A stretch of DNA of 35,273 nucleotides, from positions 1 through 35,273 of the IMG/VR virus record IMGVR_UViG_3300017740_000028; one strand, written 5' to 3'. Numbering within the stretch: the stretch's first letter is position 1; each line of letters opens with the position of its first letter. This DNA is from a virus. Below the pieces are notes generated by a model that was given only the letters and a program-made list of their open reading frames with translations, had not been told where the DNA came from and did no database searches. The translations under genes and the position numbers were made by a program. Positions 18,279-25,036 of the stretch are shown here, one piece after another.

Positions 18279-19817
18279 ATGAGTAATTATGATCAGGCCG
18301 CAGATAAGGCCAAAGAACAACTAGATAAAATAAGTCCTAGTATGTGCTATGCTAAATGGAGCCAAGTCTCTATGCATTTACATAACGGCATGACACATAG
18401 TTGTTATCATCCGCCTACACATAAAATACCATTAGAAGAATTAAAAATTAATCCTTCAGCATTACATAATACTGAAGAAAAAAAAGAACAACGCAGACAA
18501 ATGTTAGCAGGCGAGAGGCCTGATGGTTGTTCTTACTGCTGGCGTATAGAAGATGTTGGCGGTAGAAGTGATAGAGTTTATAGGAGTGGCGAGTACTGGG
18601 CACAAAATGCCAGGGAAGATATCGCTAATGCTGGTGCTGATGGAAACATCAACCCACGTTACGTTGAAGTAAATTTCAACCAAGCATGTAATTTCAAGTG
18701 TAGTTACTGCTCGCCTCACCTATCCAACAGTTGGGAAAAAGAAATAAAAGAGCACGGACCATATAATATTGTTAATGGAGAACACAATAATATTAACAGT
18801 TTAAAAAATTCTGGACTAATGCCTTTAAAATTATCACAAGCAGAAAATCCATACGTTACTGCGTTCTGGAAATGGTGGCCTGAAATGTACAAAGACTTAG
18901 AGGTCTTTCGTATGACAGGCGGCGAGCCGTTAATGGATAGCAATACATTTAAAGTTTTAGATTATGTATATAGTAACCCTAATGCTTGGTTAGAAATGAG
19001 TGTAACATCGAATATGTGTCCACCTAAACCAGTGCTAATGGATAAGTTTATCGAATCGCTACAGAAATTAGAAGAGATACAAATATGGGAGGACCCGGAA
19101 AAGTTTAATCCAAACTCAGGGAATAACTGGTATGTAGCACCAGCATGTAAGAACTTCGCAGTATTTGTAAGTGTCGATGGCTTTGGCCCACAAGCAGAAT
19201 ATATGCGTAATGGCATGGATTTTCAAATGCTTCAAGATAATGTACAACGTATTTTAAAGGAAACAGATAATACAACAATAACATTTATTAATACGTTTAA
19301 CTCGCTAAGTCTTACAAGTTTACGTGACTATTTACAATGGATACTTGACTTAAGAGATCAATATGCTAAAGATGTACAAGGAACTAAATATATTCCTATA
19401 CCAGACAATGGCGATCATAAACATGATGATTACGAAATAAGACCTAAACAACGTATATGGTTTGACATACCATTACTTAGAGCACCACTTTGGCAATGTA
19501 TACAAACTTTGCCACAACAGTACGAGGATTATTTAGAGGAAGCAATCGCGTTTATGGAGTTAAATGAAGCAGATGAAGTAAATATAGACTATAGAGGCTT
19601 CAAAGATTTCGAAATAGACAAGGTTAGAAGAAACCTTGCTTGGATGAAGGAAGGCAGAAAAATGTCGCAAGATGATCTTGTAAATGCTAGAGCAAACTTT
19701 TATAAGTTTTTTACACAACATGATGCTAGAAGAGGCACAGACTTTTTAGCAATGTTTCCTGAAATGGGAGATTGGTGGAATATGTGCGAACAGGCAAACG
19801 CCTTAACAGGAGATTAA
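18279..19817 (+). CDS. Radical SAM protein with N-terminal Cys (twitch/SPASM-like) cluster, copy 1
   Basis: 512 residues. The radical SAM [4Fe-4S] motif is C137-x3-C141-x2-C144 ('CNFKCSYC'), and 'TGGEP' at 213-217 is the SAM-amino-group-binding motif. Upstream, C23, C42, C84 and C87 ('MCYAKW', 'HSCYHPP', 'GCSYCWRIE') form a four-Cys set like an auxiliary-cluster twitch/SPASM module, here placed before the barrel instead of after it. The C-terminal part has 'DARRGTDFLAMFPEM', a block shared with the next gene. Such enzymes make 5'-deoxyadenosyl radicals, and twitch/SPASM relatives often act on peptides or sugars; the substrate is unknown. It ends 1 nt before the next start. The ATG has only a weak ribosome site. 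Confidence 0.85.
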   Translation: MSNYDQAADKAKEQLDKISPSMCYAKWSQVSMHLHNGMTHSCYHPPTHKIPLEELKINPSALHNTEEKKEQRRQMLAGERPDGCSYCWRIEDVGGRSDRVYRSGEYWAQNAREDIANAGADGNINPRYVEVNFNQACNFKCSYCSPHLSNSWEKEIKEHGPYNIVNGEHNNINSLKNSGLMPLKLSQAENPYVTAFWKWWPEMYKDLEVFRMTGGEPLMDSNTFKVLDYVYSNPNAWLEMSVTSNMCPPKPVLMDKFIESLQKLEEIQIWEDPEKFNPNSGNNWYVAPACKNFAVFVSVDGFGPQAEYMRNGMDFQMLQDNVQRILKETDNTTITFINTFNSLSLTSLRDYLQWILDLRDQYAKDVQGTKYIPIPDNGDHKHDDYEIRPKQRIWFDIPLLRAPLWQCIQTLPQQYEDYLEEAIAFMELNEADEVNIDYRGFKDFEIDKVRRNLAWMKEGRKMSQDDLVNARANFYKFFTQHDARRGTDFLAMFPEMGDWWNMCEQANALTGD

Positions 19818-19818
19818 T

Positions 19819-21477
19819 ATGCCAAGAAAGGCAAACGAAAGTGATAACGAATATAGAAGTAGGGTAATAGATCCTATTTCCGATTCTTTTTGTGCGGCGA
19901 AATGGCTTAACGCCACAATATGGTTAGGACACGGCGGTACTGCTAGTTGTCACCATCCACCGGCACATAATATAGATAAAGAAGAGATTAAAATAAATCC
20001 TTCAGCAATACATAACACTAGGCACAAAAAGAAAATGCGTCAAATGATGTTAGAAGGCACACGACCTAAGGAATGTGAATACTGCTGGAAGATTGAGGAT
20101 ATGGATAAAGATTCAGATGGCCATAGACCAGTCAGTGATCGTACTTTTAAAACTGTGATATATTCCGATGAAGAGATTGAAAAAATTGCTACCATGGATC
20201 CAGCAGATGATGTTAATTTAAAAACATTGGAAATAGCATTTGATAGAACATGCCAATTCGCATGTAGTTATTGTAACCCAGCATTTAGTAGTACATGGGT
20301 AAAAGATATTAGAAAGTTTGGCGGATATGAAAATATCAAGTCAGACGCAAGAGGACATTTTATTGATGACGCACCTTACGCCGACCCATTTAATAAAGAC
20401 GATGAGAATCCTTATGTAAAAGCATTTTGGGAATGGTGGCCTGAACTAAGTTTAGAATTAGAAGAATTAAGAATTACAGGTGGCGAACCAACAATGAGTG
20501 ATAGTGTGTGGGGACTGTTTGAATGGTTTAAAGAGAACAGAGACATACACCCTAATGCTAAGACTATGCGTTTTGCTATTAATAGTAACTTAGGTTCTAA
20601 GCCTGCGTTAATTAAAAAGTTAGCAGAAGCAACACAGCACGTTGAAAAGTTTCATTTATATTCCAGTGGCGAGGCAACAGGACTAGGCGGTGAATACATT
20701 AGAGATGGATTAAATTGGTCTGAGTGGAAACAAAATTGTGCTATTATGATTCGCGAAGGAAACATGGAAGGTTTCCATATGATGATGACAATCAATGCTT
20801 TATGTTTAGACAGCATAGTAGAATTTTTAGATTGGATGTTAGGCATGAAGCGAGAGTTTGGAGCAAGTAAACCTAGATTCAGTGTAAACATATTACGTTT
20901 TCCAAGTTTTCAAAGTGCCTTAACATTGCCAGATCATTTAAGACAATTATATCATACAGAACTTAAAGACTGGTTAAATGGTGTTAGAGAGAAAAATGAA
21001 AAAGATCCATGGGGTCAAGATCTTGTAGCACCATGGGAACAAGAACAATTAACACGACTAATAGAATATTTAGATGTTGTAAAAACACCGCATAGAAATA
21101 CTGCTGATAGAGAACTACTAGAGCATGACTTTAGAGTATTCTATGAACAATATGATAAAAGACGTGGACTAGATTTTAGAAAAGCATTTCCTAGATTAGT
21201 AGAATGGTACGACAGTTTAGCATTCACAGAATTAACAAAACCAGAAGATGACATACAAAAACCGAAAGGGCAAAGAGACGTAGAAATATTTGCTCATAGA
21301 GAAGTTAATGAAGACGGTGTAGTAGAAGTTAAGGAAGTTAGACAACGTACAAGAAAGACAGGAGAAAGCCTAGACGATTATGATGATACAAAATACGAAG
21401 ACGAACCTGATTACAAAAAGAAATCTGGTAGTAGTATAGGATGGGATCCAGATGCCGACGGACTTGGCGGACAATAG
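19819..21477 (+). CDS. Radical SAM protein with N-terminal Cys cluster, copy 2
   Basis: 552 residues, paralogue of the previous gene. The AGGAG at the end of that gene serves as its ribosome site. The N-terminal cluster is C25, C44, C86 and C89 ('FCAAKW', 'SCHHPPAHN', 'ECEYCWKIED'). The radical SAM motif is C145-x3-C149-x2-C152 ('CQFACSYC'), with 'TGGEP' at 220-224. Shared C-terminal 'YDKRRGLDFRKAFPRL' lies at about 445-460. It then carries an extra tail of about 80 charged residues (472-552) absent from copy 1, with 'VREVR'-like basic and 'DDYDDTKYEDEPDYKKK' acidic/basic parts; this may be a flexible partner-binding extension. The 3' end overlaps the next gene by 26 nt. Substrate unknown; likely same pathway as its neighbours. 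Confidence 0.85.
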   Translation: MPRKANESDNEYRSRVIDPISDSFCAAKWLNATIWLGHGGTASCHHPPAHNIDKEEIKINPSAIHNTRHKKKMRQMMLEGTRPKECEYCWKIEDMDKDSDGHRPVSDRTFKTVIYSDEEIEKIATMDPADDVNLKTLEIAFDRTCQFACSYCNPAFSSTWVKDIRKFGGYENIKSDARGHFIDDAPYADPFNKDDENPYVKAFWEWWPELSLELEELRITGGEPTMSDSVWGLFEWFKENRDIHPNAKTMRFAINSNLGSKPALIKKLAEATQHVEKFHLYSSGEATGLGGEYIRDGLNWSEWKQNCAIMIREGNMEGFHMMMTINALCLDSIVEFLDWMLGMKREFGASKPRFSVNILRFPSFQSALTLPDHLRQLYHTELKDWLNGVREKNEKDPWGQDLVAPWEQEQLTRLIEYLDVVKTPHRNTADRELLEHDFRVFYEQYDKRRGLDFRKAFPRLVEWYDSLAFTELTKPEDDIQKPKGQRDVEIFAHREVNEDGVVEVKEVRQRTRKTGESLDDYDDTKYEDEPDYKKKSGSSIGWDPDADGLGGQ

Positions 21478-22120
21478 AACAATAGAATATCACCTAGATA
21501 AGAAGTCTATTGGTGATGAATTACTTATAGAAGGTAGCATTATACCAAGCGACCTGCGTGAAATATATCAAGACATTGTAAAAAGACGTTTTGAAGTATA
21601 TCCTAATAGTGAAAATGTTAACGAGTTAGATTACGATTATCCTAGTTATGACTGGGCAACATACCACGAATATAGATGTATTGATGTTTATCCTAATTTA
21701 AAATTACTATTTCCGTATATTAAAAAATGTTTAGAAATAGCAGGGGATAATTACGAAGACTATTATTTTAAAAGTTGGATTAACGTATGGCCAAAAGGAC
21801 AAAAAATTATTCCACATAGACATTATGGAACGTGGCACGGCTACTATGTAATTAATGATACAGGTACTACAACATATTATACATATAAAGAAGATGGTAA
21901 AAATATGGTAGTACCACTAAAAAACTTTTCAGGACACTTTACGTTTATGCCAGCACATATATTACATTGGGCGGACCCAAATCCGCAAGATGCTATGCGG
22001 ATAAGCACAGGCTACAATATTAGTACATGGGAAGAAATAGAACAGGAAGACGCAGACAACAAAAATAACAGGGGCGGCAGTTTAAAAGATATAATTACGC
22101 CACTTAAAGATCTATTATGA
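21452..22120 (+). CDS. 2OG-Fe(II) oxygenase-like protein
   Basis: 222 residues; AGGATGG lies about 8 nt before the ATG, which is inside the previous gene. The core reads 'IIPHRHYGTWHGYYVIND' (H122, H124), 'GHFTFMPAHILHW' (H172) and 'AMRISTGYNIS' (R183). Order and spacing fit a double-stranded beta-helix 2OG-Fe(II) oxygenase of the type where H-x-H replaces H-x-D (the Pfam 2OG-FeII_Oxy_5-like form); this is a pattern match, not a proven family. Expected chemistry is hydroxylation or desaturation using O2 and 2-oxoglutarate. It sits between two radical SAM genes and overlaps the next by ATGA, so it may act on the same product. Iron dependence is inferred. Confidence 0.65.
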   Translation: MPTDLADNRTIEYHLDKKSIGDELLIEGSIIPSDLREIYQDIVKRRFEVYPNSENVNELDYDYPSYDWATYHEYRCIDVYPNLKLLFPYIKKCLEIAGDNYEDYYFKSWINVWPKGQKIIPHRHYGTWHGYYVINDTGTTTYYTYKEDGKNMVVPLKNFSGHFTFMPAHILHWADPNPQDAMRISTGYNISTWEEIEQEDADNKNNRGGSLKDIITPLKDLL

Positions 22121-23529
22121 GCAAAATTAAACCAATTTGGGAACACGGTTCCGTAAGTCCAGACTCACCGAATAAGGTGTTTTGTACGGCTCCATGGACC
22201 CACACATATATTTCACCGCAAAGTGAAAGACGTATGTGTTGTGCTAGTAGAGAAGAACACCAATTTCAAAAGCAGTACATCGATGCCAGCAACGATGAGA
22301 AGTATGGTGAAGTAAAAGAGTCTGGCACAATAGAAGACTACAAACCTGTAAGTTTAAAAGAACACTGGAACTCGCCGTATATGATGGACATAAGAAAGAA
22401 ACTTATGGCAGGTGAAAGGATACCACAATGTGATGTGTGTAATGATAGCATATTAAGTAACAGTACATATCGCCAATGGTTTACAGGACATTTATTTAAC
22501 AACAAAATAGACCAATGTTTCGAGGAGACAGACGAAAATGGATATACAACTATGGAACCTATATCTTTTGACTATAGGTATAGCAATCTGTGTAACTTTA
22601 AGTGCCGTATGTGTGGCGAACAATTATCTAGCACATGGGAAACAGAAAAGAGAAAACATAACCTTTGGACGCCTGAGAGCCAGCCGTTCATGGTTCCTGA
22701 GAACAAGAAGATCATCGAGAAGTTCCAAAAGGAAGTAGTAGAAGAAGAATTTTGGGAATATATTAAGTCCGGTACTGTAGAAGAACTATATTGGGTCGGT
22801 GGCGAACCACTTATGTATGACATACATTGGAAGTCAATGGATAGATTACAAGCAGATAATAATTTACATAAAGTACATTTACGTTACAACAGTAACCTAA
22901 GTAGAGTTAGGTATAAAGATTATTACTTGTATGATTGGTTACCACAAGCAAAAGATTGGACTATGTGTGCTAGTATTGATGGCACAGGTCCTATAGGCGA
23001 ATTTATTCGTACAGGACTTAATTGGGAAGAATGGGATAGAAACTTTAGAGAAGGTGTAGAACTACCGGGTGGCCATGATAAAATGATTATGGACTTAACA
23101 ATAACAGGTCCTGGTATGTTTGATCTTAAAAACTTCTTAGACTATGCCTTAGAACTAGATGTAAAAATTGAAACAAAACGTATGTTTGCGTTTCATCCAG
23201 ATATAGTATTATCACCTATGGCATGGCCTAGGCATATACTAGATGAAATTGTACACGATGTTTTAGATTATGCTAGACCGTTAGTAACAGATAAACAGCA
23301 AACACTAATTAGAGAATTGGAAGGTATGCTTACAGCACCAACATTCCAAGAGCAGTTTCCGGATACAGCACAAGAACAATTTTTTAATGGTCGTGCGTAT
23401 CAACACATAATTCACAATATAAGAAAAGATGGTGAAAACGGAAGATTGACTTTAGGCGATATTTACAGACAACATCCTGAACTTTGGATGTGGTTTAGTA
23501 GACCAGACCCAAAGCATAATCAACGTTAA
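22117..23529 (+). CDS. Radical SAM protein with N-terminal Cys cluster, copy 3
   Basis: 470 residues. The N-terminal cluster is C23 ('FCTAPWTHTYISP'), C41/C42 and C105-x2-C108 ('IPQCDVC'). The radical SAM motif is C159-x3-C163-x2-C166 ('CNFKCRMC'), with 'GGEP' at 228-231. It is more divergent from copies 1 and 2 than they are from each other, and resembles the minus-strand copy at 33815 more in its 'C..PWTH' start and 'CNFKCRMC' core. Starts by ATGA overlap. The final TAA overlaps the stop of a convergent minus-strand gene, so this is the last gene of the plus-strand set. Product and substrate unknown. Confidence 0.85.
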   Translation: MSKIKPIWEHGSVSPDSPNKVFCTAPWTHTYISPQSERRMCCASREEHQFQKQYIDASNDEKYGEVKESGTIEDYKPVSLKEHWNSPYMMDIRKKLMAGERIPQCDVCNDSILSNSTYRQWFTGHLFNNKIDQCFEETDENGYTTMEPISFDYRYSNLCNFKCRMCGEQLSSTWETEKRKHNLWTPESQPFMVPENKKIIEKFQKEVVEEEFWEYIKSGTVEELYWVGGEPLMYDIHWKSMDRLQADNNLHKVHLRYNSNLSRVRYKDYYLYDWLPQAKDWTMCASIDGTGPIGEFIRTGLNWEEWDRNFREGVELPGGHDKMIMDLTITGPGMFDLKNFLDYALELDVKIETKRMFAFHPDIVLSPMAWPRHILDEIVHDVLDYARPLVTDKQQTLIRELEGMLTAPTFQEQFPDTAQEQFFNGRAYQHIIHNIRKDGENGRLTLGDIYRQHPELWMWFSRPDPKHNQR

Positions 23530-23693
23530 TCAGTAAATCTTAGAATAACACTGATAATAAACAGTATTAGAATTGACCAAGACCAAAAACCAAAGTCACC
23601 TGTTATAGCAAATATGCCTAATAAAATAATCCAGATTCCAAAGGCACCTAATACAAATAAAAGGATATTCCAAAGTAAACTAATGATTCCCAT
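23526..23693 (-). CDS. Small two-helix membrane protein
   Basis: 55 residues, too short for many gene finders. It starts 'MGIISLLWNILLFVLGAFG' and has two hydrophobic stretches (about 3-30 and 38-51) separated by 'TGDFGFWSWS', so a hairpin membrane protein is likely. Its ATG overlaps the TAA of the 134-residue gene by 1 nt (TAATG), so it is probably translated by re-initiation. Its TAA overlaps the stop of the plus-strand radical SAM gene by 4 nt. Function unknown; small membrane proteins in phages often affect the host envelope or lysis timing, but nothing here shows which. Confidence 0.65.
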   Translation of the reverse strand: MGIISLLWNILLFVLGAFGIWIILLGIFAITGDFGFWSWSILILFIISVILRFTD

Positions 23694-24097
23694 TAAGCAC
23701 TCCAGTAAGATTCTGAACTAGCACTCATGTAATGAGGAGTATTAATTGACTCCTTAAATTTCTTGCCAGTCATTAAGTTAGTTTTTTCAACCATAGGCTC
23801 GATAGCCATGTAGTCAACATATGACATAACAACGTAATTGTCAACATCAGCACAATGAGTTCTGCCTAAGTATGGATCGGTAGCATCTCTAAATGCGTTG
23901 TACATTGGAGCCGCATACTCTTTCTCACCATTAGCAACAACTTCGGCAACCTGTGCCTTAGCCTTGTTGTAATACTTAACAGTTCTAGTAATACCAGCCT
24001 TAGCCGCACCAGCACTTTTGTACTGAGTTCTAGCATAAGACCTTTTGTTTGGCTCTCTGTGGATTGAACTGTTACTTTTATCTACTATCACAAACAT
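23693..24097 (-). CDS. Hypothetical protein, first gene of a sigma70-type early unit
   Basis: 134 residues, basic N-terminal half ('REPNKRSYARTQYKSAGAAK') and a mixed C-terminal half ('ADVDNYVVMSYVDYMA'). It has a very good start: a GGTAGGAG ribosome site at 24103-24110 and a strong promoter at 24132-24160 giving a leader of about 28 nt. I do not recognise a family; 'AAKAGITRTVKYYNKAK' looks helical and surface-charged, and no Cys cluster, membrane segment or catalytic motif is visible. Own host-type promoter suggests early expression, unlike the late genes around it. The following 55-residue membrane protein is coupled to it by TAATG. Confidence 0.75.
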   Translation of the reverse strand: MFVIVDKSNSSIHREPNKRSYARTQYKSAGAAKAGITRTVKYYNKAKAQVAEVVANGEKEYAAPMYNAFRDATDPYLGRTHCADVDNYVVMSYVDYMAIEPMVEKTNLMTGKKFKESINTPHYMSASSESYWSA

Positions 24098-24131
24098 AAA
24101 AACTCCTACCTTTTTATTAATTTATACATAT

Positions 24132-24160
24132 ATTATAGCAAGATCAGGGGTCAAGGTCAA
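24132..24160 (-). promoter_or_regulatory. Strong sigma70-type promoter with extended -10
   Basis: On the minus strand: -35 TTGACC (24155-24160), a 17-bp spacer, -10 TATAAT (24132-24137) preceded by TGC (extended -10). The TTGACC hexamer is doubled in tandem (TTGACCTTGACC); only the outer copy has the 17-bp spacing. Expected start is near 24125, 28 nt before the ATG at 24097. Confidence 0.8.
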
Positions 24161-24188
24161 CCTTTTTTACCACTTTTTTTGGATTTTT

Positions 24189-24350
24189 TTACCAGTTATG
24201 TATGATATTTGCTATAATAAATATAGCACATACAACATTTAAACCAACGATAAACGTCCTAGCAATTGCAACAACATTATCATATTCTTCAGTTTGTTCA
24301 TCTGAAAAACTACCTATTGCATATTTCCATATAGTCCATAATTTTTTCAT
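24189..24350 (-). CDS. Small single-helix membrane protein
   Basis: 53 residues ('MKKLWTIWKYAIGSFSDEQT' start). A charged segment to residue 24 is followed by one hydrophobic stretch, about 25-50, ending 'IHNW'. A small phage protein with a similar 'KYAIGSFSDE' start followed by one membrane helix is something I recall from marine T4-like phages, but the function is unknown to me. It overlaps the stop of the methyltransferase-like gene by ATGA, so it is likely the last cistron of the minus-strand operon. An A-rich stretch and the sigma70 promoter follow. Confidence 0.7.
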   Translation of the reverse strand: MKKLWTIWKYAIGSFSDEQTEEYDNVVAIARTFIVGLNVVCAIFIIANIIHNW

Positions 24351-25036
24351 TTGTAACCTATTTGCATATATCTAGTGTAAGCAGGAGTAACTAATTCTCC
24401 CACATAAAATGTTTGTGATAGTGGGTACTTATCTTGCATTTCGCTGGTACTATTACAAGTGTTTATATGTCCTTCAAATTCTTCTGAATCATTTGTTTGC
24501 ATTACAATTAGTTGATCGCTATCTACACTATCATACCATAGTGTACTCATGTGTTCGCAACTAGTGTTTATAATCCAATTGGGTTTTACATTTATTAATT
24601 CACCACTAGTTTGAAATTCCATTTCACCACAGTCTAGTAAATCAACATCGTGTACTACACCTTTGTATTTCCATTCATCTTGAACAAATTGCCTATTAAG
24701 TTTTTCAGACTTTTCTATTGCTTCAGCATCTGTGTCGATGCCATATATGCGTTCAATTTCGATATTCTTATGTAATGGTTCTACTAATGCTCCAATCCAA
24801 CTACCAAGTATTGCTACAACAGGTTCACGGTGTAAAGGCAGGTCATATAGATACACATTAGATAGTTTTTCTAATAACCAACTTTTACTTGCTAATTGAC
24901 CTTTACTGAAAGCATGTTGGGGATAGTAATTACCATGTTGAACTATATGTTCAAAGTAACTAGGGGTAGGTTGCCAAAAGCCTTTGTCTATATACTCTGT
25001 GACTTCCTTCCAATTATTTAATACTATGCTTTCCAT
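24347..25036 (-). CDS. Class I SAM-dependent methyltransferase-like protein
   Basis: 229 residues from ATG 25036; a TTG at 25051 would add five residues but lies deeper in the previous gene. 'VVAILGSWIGALVEP' (73-87) is a glycine-containing motif I-like strand-loop, followed by 'IYGIDTDAEAIEKS' (98-110) with acidic D101 in the position that binds the SAM ribose. 'WIINTSCEHM' (154-163) fits motif IV. The N-terminal 50 residues are a family-specific cap. It would transfer a methyl group from SAM, acceptor unknown; in this neighbourhood a sugar or carboxyl acceptor is plausible but inferred. Overlaps the repeat-protein stop by 13 nt and the 53-residue gene by ATGA. Confidence 0.65.
   Translation of the reverse strand: MESIVLNNWKEVTEYIDKGFWQPTPSYFEHIVQHGNYYPQHAFSKGQLASKSWLLEKLSNVYLYDLPLHREPVVAILGSWIGALVEPLHKNIEIERIYGIDTDAEAIEKSEKLNRQFVQDEWKYKGVVHDVDLLDCGEMEFQTSGELINVKPNWIINTSCEHMSTLWYDSVDSDQLIVMQTNDSEEFEGHINTCNSTSEMQDKYPLSQTFYVGELVTPAYTRYMQIGYK

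Noticed and set aside
24138-24190. Rho-independent terminator after the 53-residue gene
   Set aside because: The region has A- and T-runs but no convincing stem; it is better explained by the promoter and its upstream A/T-rich DNA.
24205-24220. Plus-strand TTGCTATAAT as a promoter
   Set aside because: No -35 hexamer at 16-18 bp, it lies inside the 53-residue gene, and no plus-strand gene follows it.
24045-24242. 65-codon plus-strand frame over the sigma70 promoter
   Set aside because: No ribosome site, Phe/Ile/Tyr-rich composition from AT-rich DNA, and it crosses the start of the 134-residue gene and the 53-residue gene.
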